This document shows, in pieces, positions 9,032 to 17,114 of a DNA stretch of 52,057 nucleotides (within the stretch, counting starts at the first letter, position 1; each line of letters starts with the position of its first letter). The stretch is from contig JAJFGG010000021.1 in NCBI GenBank assembly GCA_021776235.1, positions 1-52,057 of the forward strand, written 5' to 3'. The DNA is from Alphaproteobacteria bacterium. GTDB taxonomy: Bacteria > Pseudomonadota > Alphaproteobacteria > GCA-2731375. The notes beneath the pieces are model-generated. The model worked only from the letters and a program-made list of their open reading frames with translations. It had not been told where the DNA came from and did not search any database. Made by a program: the position numbers and the translations under genes.

Positions 9032-9312
9032 GGCCGGGAACCGCCAACCCGCGTGATGCCCGTTTCAATGACCAGTTCGCTGTCCTGCCCCAGCAAAATC
9101 AGATGCTCGCGGTCATCGCGGCGGATCAATACCAGGCGGCGTCGGGCATCAACGCTTACCGCCTCGATCACCTCCAACCGTTCTGAACGGTCACGCCTGC
9201 TGGTCTGCACGCCGCCAAAGCCCCAGCGCCGGGCCAACCAGGCAAAGGTGCCGATCAAGGCCAGGACAACCAGCAGAGCCAGGACAAAGCGCAGATAGCT
9301 GGACCATTCCAT
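9028..9312 (-). CDS. fliO: flagellar assembly protein FliO
   Basis: 94 residues with one N-terminal transmembrane helix (about 8-28, VLALLVVLALIGTFAWLA) followed by a basic cytoplasmic part containing the FliO pattern LEVIEAVSVDARRRLVLIRRD. FliO helps stabilise FliP during export-gate assembly. The ATG at 9310-9312 overlaps the stop of the upstream gene as TGATG; a TTG one codon earlier is unlikely to be used. It overlaps fliP by ATGA. Confidence 0.92.
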   Translation of the reverse strand: MEWSSYLRFVLALLVVLALIGTFAWLARRWGFGGVQTSRRDRSERLEVIEAVSVDARRRLVLIRRDDREHLILLGQDSELVIETGITRVGGSRP

Positions 9313-9620
9313 CAATCGACGCCTTCGCCGCCGGCGGCTTCAGGTCCGGCGAGATTATCCATCCGCCGTTGCAATTCGTCCCGGGCCATGGCGATGTCTT
9401 CTTCCAGGGCCTCCAGAAGTTGCAAGGTCGCTTGCAGGCCGGGCGCATAACCGCGGGCTGTTTCCATTGGCAGGGCGGCAATTTGTTCGCACAAGCCTTC
9501 AAGAGCACCGGTCAAGGGTGCCACGTCGAAGCTGGCCTCGCGGTTCAGCTTTTCCCGGGCCGCAATGATCGCGTTGCGAATACGGTTCAGTTCCTGTTCG
9601 GGTTGTGGTGCGCTGGCCAT
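9312..9620 (-). CDS. small alpha-helical protein of unknown function, coupled to fliO-fliP
   Basis: 102 residues, predicted entirely helical and acidic, with heptad-like spacing (EQELNRIRNAIIAAREKLNR and LQLLEALEEDIAMARDELQR). There is no signal peptide or membrane segment. It is the first gene of the minus-strand flagellar unit, and its TGA overlaps the fliO ATG. I do not recognise a named family. Position, size and helical character would fit a cytoplasmic flagellar export chaperone of the FlgN/FliT kind, but that is inference from context only. Confidence 0.75.
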   Translation of the reverse strand: MASAPQPEQELNRIRNAIIAAREKLNREASFDVAPLTGALEGLCEQIAALPMETARGYAPGLQATLQLLEALEEDIAMARDELQRRMDNLAGPEAAGGEGVD

Positions 9621-9848
9621 TGCAGAATGTCATTTCCCTGTACTGTCCGGTTCTTGCCAAATTCTGCCCTGGCACGGTTCAGGCATAGTCCTGGCGCAGC
9701 CCGGGCGAAGCGGGACCGGTTCGCGCCCCCAAGTGCCCGTGGCGCTGCCGCCGACCTGAGCTGACCCTGTTATCGCGCTTTATGCTTAACAAAGGCTGAA
9801 TGGCTGCCTGGATAACGTCCGGCCGCGATTGCACCGCAGCGTTTGCGG

Positions 9849-9863
9849 TTAAGGCTTTGTTAA
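9849..9863. promoter_or_regulatory. CtrA-type box TTAA-N7-TTAA before flgB
   Basis: TTAA at 9849-9852 and TTAA at 9860-9863 are separated by exactly seven bases (GGCTTTG), a perfect match to the alphaproteobacterial CtrA consensus. It is the only perfect full site I found in the intergenic regions. If it sits at the usual -35 position, transcription would begin near 9890, which favours the flgB start at 9937 over the one at 9880. cckA, whose product acts upstream of CtrA, lies at the end of the same gene block. Confidence 0.6.
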
Positions 9864-9936
9864 AGGCTATAGGGCGACAATGGCAGACCCACCGAAAGGC
9901 GGCGCGGATGCTGCTGGCGGCAAGGATCAAGGTGCC

Positions 9937-10347
9937 ATGACACTAGGTGACATGAACTATTTTCAGGCGCTGAACACGCGCATGAGCTGGCTGAACCAGC
10001 GTCAGCGGATGTTGGCCGAAAATGTTGCCAACGCCAACACGCCAGGATTCCTGGCCAAGGACCTCGCGGAACCGAATTTTCGCGATCTGCTGCGCAAAAG
10101 CGCGGCCCCGGTCGCCATGGCCAGGACCGCCGGCAAGCACATTCAGGGCGTGCAGGATGCCGGTGCCACCAAATTCAAGGTCCTGGAATCCAATGCGCAG
10201 GCGGACAAATCCGGCAACAGCGTCACCCTGGAAGCCGAGATGATGAAGGTTTCACAGTCGGTGGCCGATCACGAATTGATGTCCAATCTGTACAAGAAGG
10301 GCATGGATTTGATGCGGATTGCCCTTAGCCGGCCGTCGCGGGGTTGA
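9937..10347 (+). CDS. flgB: flagellar basal-body rod protein FlgB
   Basis: 136 residues from the ATG at 9937, the usual FlgB length. The frame is open back to an ATG at 9880 (AGGG upstream), which would add 19 low-complexity residues not found in the family. The conserved N-terminal rod motif is present (QRQRMLAENVANANTPGF at about 22-39). FlgB is a proximal rod subunit exported through the FliPQR-FlhB gate. It starts the plus-strand operon flgB-flgC-fliE-fliQ-fliR-flhB, behind the CtrA-type box. Confidence 0.93.
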   Translation: MTLGDMNYFQALNTRMSWLNQRQRMLAENVANANTPGFLAKDLAEPNFRDLLRKSAAPVAMARTAGKHIQGVQDAGATKFKVLESNAQADKSGNSVTLEAEMMKVSQSVADHELMSNLYKKGMDLMRIALSRPSRG

Positions 10348-10400
10348 TGCACGGATGTCGGCGGCATCTGGCAGTGGTTTGGTTTGGGAGTAACCGGCGC

Positions 10401-10808
10401 ATGGATTTTGACAAGACAATACAGATTTCCGCCGCAGGCTTGCGGGCGCAGGGCGTCCGCATGCGCATCATCGCGGAAAACATCGCGAATGCTTCGACCA
10501 AACCATTGGCGCCGGATCAGGACCCCTACCGCCGCAAGTTAATCAGCTTCAAGAATGAACTGGACCATAACCTAGGTGTCCATATGGTCGCTGTCGATGG
10601 CATCACCAAAGACACCACAGAATTTACCAAGCGTTTCGAACCAGGCCATCCGGGCGCCGACCGGGAAGGCTATGTGAAGATCCCCAATGTCAATGGCATG
10701 ATCGAGATGATGGATATGCGTGAAGCGCAGCGTAGCTATAAGGCCAACATCAAAGTGATCGAGGCAGCCAAGCGCATGATGATGCGCACCATCGATATGC
10801 TGAAATAG
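10401..10808 (+). CDS. flgC: flagellar basal-body rod protein FlgC
   Basis: 135 residues. The start at 10401 has GGGAG ten bases upstream and gives the family N-terminus MDFDKTIQISAAGLRAQG; an earlier in-frame ATG at 10344 overlaps flgB and adds non-family residues. The rod signature RIIAENIANASTKP and the C-terminal FlgC motif (VNGMIEMMDMREAQRSYKAN, then MMMRTIDMLK) are clear. Proximal rod subunit working with FlgB and FliE. Confidence 0.96.
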   Translation: MDFDKTIQISAAGLRAQGVRMRIIAENIANASTKPLAPDQDPYRRKLISFKNELDHNLGVHMVAVDGITKDTTEFTKRFEPGHPGADREGYVKIPNVNGMIEMMDMREAQRSYKANIKVIEAAKRMMMRTIDMLK

Positions 10809-10884
10809 ACGCCGCCATGGTGGCGCCGCTTGCCGCCGCGCGCGGCTATGACGCCTCGTACCAGAGCTGAAGGAGAATAAGGGA

Positions 10885-11202
10885 ATGGATGCCAAGGTCG
10901 TAAATGCCTCGATCGCTTATGTCGAGGCGCTGAAACGGACCATGGATGCCGGCGCCGCCGCACCACAGGATGGCGCCGAAGCGGGGTCGGGCTTTGCCGA
11001 TATGCTGCGGGAAACGATCACGGATACGACCGCCGCCGTCAAGGGGGCCGAGACAGTGAGTATCCAGGCCGCCGCGAAGCAAGCCAACATCACCGATGTG
11101 GTGACGGCGGTTTCCAACGCCGAGATGGCCCTGGAGTCCGTCGTTGCGGTGCGCGACCGGGTCGTCCAGGCCTATCAGGATATTCTGCGTATGCCCATAT
11201 AG
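10885..11202 (+). CDS. fliE: flagellar hook-basal body complex protein FliE
   Basis: 105 residues, preceded by AGGAG at 10871-10875. FliE links the MS ring/export gate to the rod. The conserved C-terminal half is seen: the helix with ETVSIQAAAKQANITDVV followed by VSNAEMALESVVAVRDRVVQAYQDILRMPI, the typical FliE ending. Gene order flgB-flgC-fliE is the standard one. Confidence 0.95.
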   Translation: MDAKVVNASIAYVEALKRTMDAGAAAPQDGAEAGSGFADMLRETITDTTAAVKGAETVSIQAAAKQANITDVVTAVSNAEMALESVVAVRDRVVQAYQDILRMPI

Positions 11203-11222
11203 GGCCGCTTGAGGGTGTAATC

Positions 11223-11489
11223 ATGGGTGTGCCGGAAGTTCTCGACATCGCACGCGATGCGATCTTTACTTTGCTGCTGATCGCCTCGCCCATTATGGGG
11301 GTTGGCTTGGTGGTTGGCCTGATCATTGCCTTGGTCCAGGCCCTGACGTCGATCCAGGAAATGACCCTGGTATTCGTGCCGAAGATATTCGCAATTTTCT
11401 TGGCGCTGCTGGTTTTCATGCCCTACATGATTCAAAATTTGACCTCTTTCATGGACCGGATCGCCCAGCGCATCGTCAGTTTGTCTTAG
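11223..11489 (+). CDS. fliQ: flagellar export gate protein FliQ
   Basis: 88 residues with two transmembrane helices (about 15-37 and 50-70) joined by the FliQ signature ALVQALTSIQEMTLVFVPK. It is part of the FliP5-Q4-R1 export gate. A GAGGG ribosome site lies before the ATG, 20 bases after fliE. Confidence 0.96.
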   Translation: MGVPEVLDIARDAIFTLLLIASPIMGVGLVVGLIIALVQALTSIQEMTLVFVPKIFAIFLALLVFMPYMIQNLTSFMDRIAQRIVSLS

Positions 11490-11517
11490 GACGCATGGTC
11501 ACGACAGGATGGTTCGC

Positions 11518-11667
11518 ATGACGGTCTTGCAGGCTATTTCGGCAACAAAGTTGGCGCACCGCGCTGTCGGCGTGGCGCCAGGCGCACCCGACCCCGCCGG
11601 CCCGCACGGCCTGCACGGCCCGACCACAGGATCAGACGCGCCGGCCTTCCCTGACAACGGGTTTTAG
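11518..11667 (+). CDS. possible 49-residue protein between fliQ and fliR
   Basis: An open frame of 49 codons fills the 187-base gap between fliQ and fliR, with AGGATGG just upstream and a TAG nine bases before the fliR ATG. The product starts MTVLQAISATKLAHR and continues Pro/Gly-rich (APGAPDPAGPHGLHGP). It is preceded by an eight-codon frame (11494) whose TGA overlaps its ATG. No family is recognised. It may be real, a translational-coupling leader for fliR, or chance. Confidence 0.3.
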   Translation: MTVLQAISATKLAHRAVGVAPGAPDPAGPHGLHGPTTGSDAPAFPDNGF

Positions 11668-11676
11668 GCGGCGGCG

Positions 11677-12441
11677 ATGTTGGGGCAAGTGGTACCGGCG
11701 GAGGTATTTGCGTTCATTCTGGTATTTGCGCGTCTCGGTTCGGCCGTGATGCTGCTGCCCGGCATCGGCGAGAACTATGTCTATTCCCGCGTTCGACTGG
11801 CCCTGGCCTTGGCCCTTACCCTGGTGATGTACCCCCTGGTCCGCGGCGAATTGCCGGCCATGCCACATTCTCCCCTGGCCTTGTTCATCCTGGTCATCGG
11901 GGAAGTCATCATCGGTCTTTTCATCGGCGGCGCCTCGCGCCTCTTGATTTCGAGCCTGCATGTCGGCGGCGTCGTCATCGCCTTTCAAAGCAGCTTGGCA
12001 TTTGCCCAGACAGTTGATCCCAATCAGGGTACCCAGGGCGCGGTCGTGAGCGCCCTATTGACCATCACCGGCGTGGTCCTGATTTTCGTTTCCGGCATGC
12101 ATATGCTGTTATTCGCCGGCATCCGCGACAGCTATTCAATGTTCCCCGCCGGACAGCCGCCTCCCATCGCCGATTTCACCCAGTTGGTGGTGCATTTGGT
12201 CTCGTCGTCATTCACCATCGGTTTGAAGATGGCCGCGCCTTTTATCGTTTATGGCCTGGTCTTCTATATCGGCCTGGGCGTTCTGCAGCGCCTGATCCCC
12301 CAGGTGCAGTTGTTCTTCATTGCCGTGCCGGCGCAGATGATGATGGCGTTTCTGATGATTACCTTGGTGCTGTCGTCGTCCTTGATGGTTTTCCTGCGTT
12401 ATTTCGAGGAAAACGCCATTCTTTTTACGGCGGGACCCTAG
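11677..12441 (+). CDS. fliR: flagellar export gate protein FliR
   Basis: 254 residues with six or so hydrophobic helices. FliR motifs seen include FARLGSAVMLLPGIGENYV near residue 14, the loop IGLFIGGASRLLISSLHVGG, QSSLAFAQTVDPNQGTQG and the later GLGVLQRLIPQVQLFFIAVP. It completes the FliP-Q-R gate and binds FlhB. Followed by flhB after three bases, so the two are co-translated. Confidence 0.96.
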   Translation: MLGQVVPAEVFAFILVFARLGSAVMLLPGIGENYVYSRVRLALALALTLVMYPLVRGELPAMPHSPLALFILVIGEVIIGLFIGGASRLLISSLHVGGVVIAFQSSLAFAQTVDPNQGTQGAVVSALLTITGVVLIFVSGMHMLLFAGIRDSYSMFPAGQPPPIADFTQLVVHLVSSSFTIGLKMAAPFIVYGLVFYIGLGVLQRLIPQVQLFFIAVPAQMMMAFLMITLVLSSSLMVFLRYFEENAILFTAGP

Positions 12442-12444
12442 GAT

Positions 12445-13548
12445 ATGTCAGACGATCAGGATAAATCGGAGAAAACGGAAGAGCCGACGACGAAGCGCAT
12501 AGACGAAGCCTTCAAGAAAGGTACGGTGCCGAAAAGCCAGGAAGTCAACCATTGGTTCATGTTGGCTGGCGGTACGGCGGTGCTTGGTCTGTTTACCTCC
12601 GATATAGTCGATGGCGTAATCGCCAATTTCACCCAGTTTCTGGCCGCGCCGCATGCGATCTCGACTGACGCGGGACAATTGCTGCAACTGGCAGAAAGCC
12701 TGGGCTTCAAGGTGATTGGTTTTCTGGCCCTGCCATTGCTGGTTCTGGTAGGCGCCGCGCTGGCCGGAAACCTGTTGCAGCATCGCCTGGTTTTCTCAGC
12801 CAACAAGATGGTGCCGGAGCTGTCCAAGCTATCGCCTTTGAAAGGGGCGAAAAAAATATTCGGCACCAAGGGCGCGATCGACCTGCTCAAGGCGACCGCT
12901 AAAATTGTTGTGATAGGCGGCCTTGTGGTCAGCATCGTTTGGCCGGATATGGCCGATCTGCGCCATGCGCCGACCTTGGAATTGACGTCGGTCGTGGCCT
13001 TCATCCGGCACGAAGCCCTGAAGATCGCCATGGCGGTTCTGGCGGTGATGGCGGTGGTGGCGATCGGCGACACCTTTTATCAGCGCTATGACTGGTTCGA
13101 GAATCTGCGTATGAGCGTCAAGGATCTGAAAGACGAAAGCAAACAATCGGAAGGGGATCCACACGTCAAGGCGAAGATCAGGCAGTTGCGCGGCGAACGG
13201 GCCCGCACCCGCATGATGGCGGCGGTGCCCGACGCGGACGTTGTGATCACCAACCCGACCCATTTTGCCGTCGCCCTGAAATATGAGGCCGAGAGCATGG
13301 GGGCACCCAAGGTGGTGGCCCTGGGGCAGGACAATATTGCCTTGCGCATTCGCGAGGTGGCCGAGGAAAACAATGTCCCCATCGTGGAAAACCCACCCCT
13401 TGCCCGCGGCCTGTTTGCCTCGGCGGAGCTGGATCGGGAAATCCCCGCCGAATTCTTCAAGGCAGTGGCGGAAGTGATCGGCTATGTCATGCGCTTGCAA
13501 GGTAAATTGGCCCGGCGGCCCGGTGCCGCCGGACGCGGCGGTCCCTGA
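12445..13548 (+). CDS. flhB: flagellar export switch protein FlhB
   Basis: 367 residues: a charged N-terminus (KSEKTEEPTTKRIDEAFKKG, the FlhB start signature), four transmembrane helices to about residue 215, a linker, and the cytoplasmic autocleavage domain. The self-cleaving NPTH motif is at N270-P271-T272-H273, inside DADVVITNPTHFAVAL; cleavage there switches export from rod/hook to filament substrates. The C-terminal core (KVVALGQDNIALRIREVAEE, VPIVENPPLARGLF) is intact. Last flagellar gene of the operon. Confidence 0.97.
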   Translation: MSDDQDKSEKTEEPTTKRIDEAFKKGTVPKSQEVNHWFMLAGGTAVLGLFTSDIVDGVIANFTQFLAAPHAISTDAGQLLQLAESLGFKVIGFLALPLLVLVGAALAGNLLQHRLVFSANKMVPELSKLSPLKGAKKIFGTKGAIDLLKATAKIVVIGGLVVSIVWPDMADLRHAPTLELTSVVAFIRHEALKIAMAVLAVMAVVAIGDTFYQRYDWFENLRMSVKDLKDESKQSEGDPHVKAKIRQLRGERARTRMMAAVPDADVVITNPTHFAVALKYEAESMGAPKVVALGQDNIALRIREVAEENNVPIVENPPLARGLFASAELDREIPAEFFKAVAEVIGYVMRLQGKLARRPGAAGRGGP

Positions 13549-13588
13549 TGGGCCTTTGAAAAGGTCGGATGGATGACCATTGGTATCA

Positions 13589-13693
13589 CTAGAGCGATTT
13601 TCAATTTATCGTGGTCGCTTGCGCGACCTAAGTAATTGGTTTAATTGCTCTATCTTAAAGAGTCTGAGCACATTTGCTTCAAATGTGCTCTAG
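13589..13693. repeat. palindromic repeat element (MITE-like) between flhB and cckA
   Basis: A 105-base element bounded by the inverted ends CTAGAGC (13589-13595) and GCTCTAG (13687-13693). Inside lie two hairpins: GGTCGC-TTGC-GCGACC at 13613-13628, and a perfect 11-base-pair stem GAGCACATTTG (13666-13676) with a CTT loop and its complement to 13690. It is AT-richer than its neighbours. It resembles the short dispersed palindromic repeats of alphaproteobacterial genomes, and it could also end flhB transcription. Confidence 0.55.
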
Positions 13694-13761
13694 GTTGGCC
13701 TGAACGGCAGATGGACGTAAGCTCGTTAAGTATAAATCTTTGACAGGGCAGATAGAGGCAG

Positions 13762-16290
13762 ATGGCGGTTATCACCGACGAACATCAGGCGGAACAAGAG
13801 GCGATCCTGCCCAAGGTCCGGCCCCTGCGTTTGTTACGTTGGCTCATGGCGGTGCTGGCCTTGCTGGCCGGCGCCACGTGCCTGTTGCTGTTGCTGGTCT
13901 GGAACGATGTCCAGGATGGCATCATTCTATCCGCCGCGGCATTCGCGTTGGTGGCCAATGCCGGCCTGGCGTTGGCGGCCCTGATGCCGGACGCCCGCGA
14001 TGCCCAGGTCCATCTATTGTCCGAAATGATGGGGCAAAGCGGCGAAGGTCAGATGGTCACGGACCGTGCTGGCCGGGTGTTGTACATGAACAAGGCGGCG
14101 GAGGGCTTTTTTGGTGCGGCCGTGCCGGACGGCAATCTGGACCGGCTTGCGGGCGGCGACGGCACGGTTGCCCAGACCCTGGGACGCCTGCAATCGGATG
14201 CCCTGTCCGGGGCCAGCAGCCAGGATGAATTTCGCCTGATGCTGCCGAATGGCGAAATTCATGGCCTGGAATTGCGGGTCCATCCCATCGGCAATCCTGC
14301 TGACAAGGTGGCTTGGTACCTGGCCGAGGCCACGGCGCGGCAGGAGTTGCGGGAAGTGCTGCGCAACGAGCAGGCTCTGTTGACGGATTTTCTGGATAAT
14401 GCTCCGGTCGGCTTTTACTCGGTGGATCAGGAAGGGCAATTTATCCTGTCCAATAATACCCTTGCAAACTGGCTGGGCTACCGGCCGGACGAACTGGCGG
14501 CGGGGCAGGATCTGCGCAGCGTCGTGGCCAATGACAGCGCCACGCTGCTGCCGGGTCAGGGTGCCGCGCAGGGTGAAGCTGAAGGCGTGGGTCTTTCGAA
14601 CCGGTATTGGGACGTCACGTTTCAGGCCCGAAACGGTGATACCTTCCAGGCCCAGGTGACACAATCGGTGGTCGGCGATGCCGCCAAGGGTGAGGCGCGG
14701 ACCCGCTCGGTGGTGCGCAACCTGTCATTGGAACGCGAGCGCCGTAGCGCCCTGCAGACGGCGGAGCGCCGATTCCGCGAGTTTTTCGACCATGCCCCGG
14801 TGGCGGTACTGTTGCTGGACGCCGAAGCGGTCATTCTGGAGGCGAATGTCACCTTCGCGGCGCTGTTGCCCGAGGGGGAAACGGCAGCCGAGCGGTCGTT
14901 GTTCGATTTCGTCAACGAAGATGACCGCAAATATGTGGACCGGCAATTGCAGGCGGCCTGGGCCAACGAGCCCTCCAGCGGGCCTTTGGAGGTGGCCTTG
15001 TTCGCGGGTCCGCAACAACGGCAGATGGAACTTTATGCCTCTGGCATGACGGATGCCGAGGGCGGCGTTTCCGGCATATTGCTGCACCTGATTGACAACA
15101 CCACACAACGAAATCTGGAATTGCAGTTCGCCCAGTCGCAAAAGATGCAGGCCGTGGGCCAGTTGGCCGGTGGCGTGGCGCATGATTTCAACAACCTGCT
15201 GACCGCCATGATCGGCCATTGTGATTTGTTGCTGTTGCGCGCGCGGCCGGGTGACGAGACCTTCCCCGATATCATGCAGGTAAAACAAAACGCCAACCGG
15301 GCCGCCAATTTGGTGCGCCAGTTGCTGGCGTTTTCCCGCCAACAGACCTTGCGGCCGAAGGTTCTGTCCCTGACCGATGTCCTGGCGGAATTGACCCATC
15401 TGGTGCGCCGCCTGATCGGCGAAAATATCGAGCTGCGGATCGAACATGGCCGCGACCTTGGTTTGGTCAAGGTCGACCAGGGGCAATTCGAACAGGTCGT
15501 CATTAACCTGGCCGTCAACGCCCGCGACGCCATGACCGGGGGTGGCATACTGCAAATCAGCACCGCCAATGTATCATGGCAGGAATCACGCAATCTGGGT
15601 AACGACCTGATTAAACCGGACGAATATATCAAGGTGCAGGTCAAGGACACCGGTAAAGGCATCAAAAAAGAAGACATGGGCCGGATCTTCGAACCGTTCT
15701 TTACCACCAAGCAACCGGGCACCGGCGCGGGTTCGGGCACCGGCCTGGGACTGTCGACGGTGTTCGGCATCGTCAAACAGACCGGCGGCTATATTTTCCC
15801 GGAAAGCGATACCGACATCGGCACGACCTTCTCCATCTATCTGCCCCGATATATCCCGACCGTGGACGATGCCGCCGCCGCCAGCCGCGATGAAGATGAC
15901 GAGCGGCCCAAGGATCTGACCGGCAAGGGCAAAATTCTGTTGGTGGAGGATGAGGAGGCGGTGCGCATGTTTGCCGCCCGTGCCCTGCGCAACAAGGGTT
16001 ATACGGTGATGGAGGCTGATTGCGGCGAGGCCGCACTGACACAATTCAACGAACAGGAGGGAGATTTCGATTTGCTGATCTCGGACGTGGTCATGCCGCA
16101 GATGGACGGCCCCACGCTGATTCGCGAAGTGCGCAAGCAACGCCCCGATCTGAAAGTAATTTTTATCTCCGGCTATGCCGAAGAAGCATTCCGCCGCAAT
16201 CTGGATCCCAACAGCGAGTTTGAACTGCTGCCCAAGCCATTTTCCTTGAAACAGCTGGCGGGCCGGGTCAAGGACGTGATTGGGGCCTAG
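13762..16290 (+). CDS. cckA: CckA-type hybrid sensor histidine kinase
   Basis: 842 residues. Two transmembrane helices (about 24-45 and 52-75) are followed by about three PAS-like segments (85-190, 205-325, 332-450). A HisKA domain carries phosphoacceptor H474 in GGVAHDFNNLL, and the HATPase_c domain shows NLAVNARDAM, DTGKGI and GTGLGLSTVFGIVKQTGG. A C-terminal receiver has phospho-site D775 (LLISDVVMPQMDG) and Lys in LLPKPF. This layout and the HDFNNLL box are those of CckA, which drives the ChpT phosphotransferase and through it CtrA and CpdR, controlling motility and the cell cycle. The gene follows flhB across a palindromic element. It lacks its own obvious -10, although TTGACA occurs at 13740. 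Confidence 0.93.
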   Translation: MAVITDEHQAEQEAILPKVRPLRLLRWLMAVLALLAGATCLLLLLVWNDVQDGIILSAAAFALVANAGLALAALMPDARDAQVHLLSEMMGQSGEGQMVTDRAGRVLYMNKAAEGFFGAAVPDGNLDRLAGGDGTVAQTLGRLQSDALSGASSQDEFRLMLPNGEIHGLELRVHPIGNPADKVAWYLAEATARQELREVLRNEQALLTDFLDNAPVGFYSVDQEGQFILSNNTLANWLGYRPDELAAGQDLRSVVANDSATLLPGQGAAQGEAEGVGLSNRYWDVTFQARNGDTFQAQVTQSVVGDAAKGEARTRSVVRNLSLERERRSALQTAERRFREFFDHAPVAVLLLDAEAVILEANVTFAALLPEGETAAERSLFDFVNEDDRKYVDRQLQAAWANEPSSGPLEVALFAGPQQRQMELYASGMTDAEGGVSGILLHLIDNTTQRNLELQFAQSQKMQAVGQLAGGVAHDFNNLLTAMIGHCDLLLLRARPGDETFPDIMQVKQNANRAANLVRQLLAFSRQQTLRPKVLSLTDVLAELTHLVRRLIGENIELRIEHGRDLGLVKVDQGQFEQVVINLAVNARDAMTGGGILQISTANVSWQESRNLGNDLIKPDEYIKVQVKDTGKGIKKEDMGRIFEPFFTTKQPGTGAGSGTGLGLSTVFGIVKQTGGYIFPESDTDIGTTFSIYLPRYIPTVDDAAAASRDEDDERPKDLTGKGKILLVEDEEAVRMFAARALRNKGYTVMEADCGEAALTQFNEQEGDFDLLISDVVMPQMDGPTLIREVRKQRPDLKVIFISGYAEEAFRRNLDPNSEFELLPKPFSLKQLAGRVKDVIGA

Positions 16291-16486
16291 TGCACTGATT
16301 TATCGCTCTGGAACTGTTTATCGCTCTGGAAATGGAATTCTAGTTAGTTCAGCTCCGGGGCATTGGCTTGGTTGCAATCCGCCTCGCGTCTGCATCAACT
16401 TCATCCGCTCACGCACGTGTGCCATGACGCACGGCTTGCCACGGGGGCAGGCGCGGTGCGGCGACCGACATGCCAATCCGAAGAAC
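16291..16486. repeat. spacer with an 18-base-period direct repeat after cckA
   Basis: TTTATCGCTCTGGAA occurs twice, at 16299-16313 and 16317-16331, directly after the cckA stop codon. The rest of the stretch has no gene that I can support. It adjoins the transposase remnant and may be part of the same mobile debris. Confidence 0.5.
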
Positions 16487-16870
16487 TCAGGGTTGCTTTG
16501 GCGGCCTCGCGTCACTGCCGATGATGATCTGGCGGATAATATGGGCCAGGTACCAAATGGCGTGATAGCCCGCGCCTAATAGCCGCCCGCCCGTTCCATC
16601 ATAACGCCTGCCGGGTAGCCAGCCATCAGGTTCCGCCCGGTTCGCGCGTACTTTGGCGTTCTGAAACAAGATGTCGAGAACGCCGGCAAAGCGTTTGCGG
16701 CAAGTCAGGCAGTGATAGATGCCCGGACGCGTGGTTTGGCCGTGAATGGTGCGGATCGCTTCGCGTTCGCCGCAATGGGGGCAAAAGGGGCCGTCGGCCC
16801 AATGGGCGCAATCGAGGTTGCCATGCGCTTCGATCTGATAGTGACTGTTGCTCTTTGGATCTACCGTCAT
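16487..16870 (-). pseudogene. remnant of a zinc-ribbon (IS1595/ISXO2-like) transposase
   Basis: 127 residues. The N-terminal part looks like the zinc ribbon of ISXO2-type transposases: CPHC (C30, C33), then about 20 residues later YHCLTCRKRF (C54, C57). In intact proteins this is followed by a few more conserved residues (TVTVGTVFE-like) and a 200-residue DDE-type domain. Here the sequence turns to an unrelated tail after residue 62 and stops at 127, so no catalytic domain remains. I read it as a truncated insertion-sequence fragment; a small stand-alone zinc-ribbon protein is the alternative. An overlapping frame at 16626-16895 is a shadow. Confidence 0.5.
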
Positions 16871-16954
16871 GGGCGATTCCCCCCCGTCCCTTCATATGGC
16901 CATGTGCCTGGCCAGGTCAAATACATTACTTTGAACCGGTCCCTTATCCGGCGG

Positions 16955-16969
16955 GAACAAATTTCGAAC
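16955..16969. promoter_or_regulatory. LexA (SOS) box upstream of recA
   Basis: GAAC (16955-16958), seven bases, GAAC (16966-16969): the direct-repeat operator GAAC-N7-GAAC (GTTC-N7-GTTC on the other strand) known for LexA in Alphaproteobacteria. It lies 146 bases before the recA ATG. DNA damage would relieve LexA repression here. Confidence 0.8.
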
Positions 16970-17114
16970 ACAACTCAAAAACCGAAACAAATACAAAGTG
17001 TTAATTGCCTATTGCCAGATTAGAACAAAAAGAGTACATTGCAGGGGTCGCAGAGATTCAACCTTTGCCCCTAAATTGAACCTGGGGGGCTGTTATGGGA
17101 TAAGGGAGCAGGCT

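Noticed and set aside
9670-9685. Possible sigma-54 promoter (TGGCAC-N5-AGGCA) before flgB
   Set aside because: GG and GC have the right spacing, but the -12 element lacks TT, the site is about 270 bases from the preferred flgB start, and chance matches are common in GC-rich DNA. The CtrA-type box is a better-supported signal.
16626-16895. 89-codon minus-strand frame over the zinc-ribbon remnant
   Set aside because: Different frame of the same DNA; the CxxC pairs are only present in the 16487-16870 frame.
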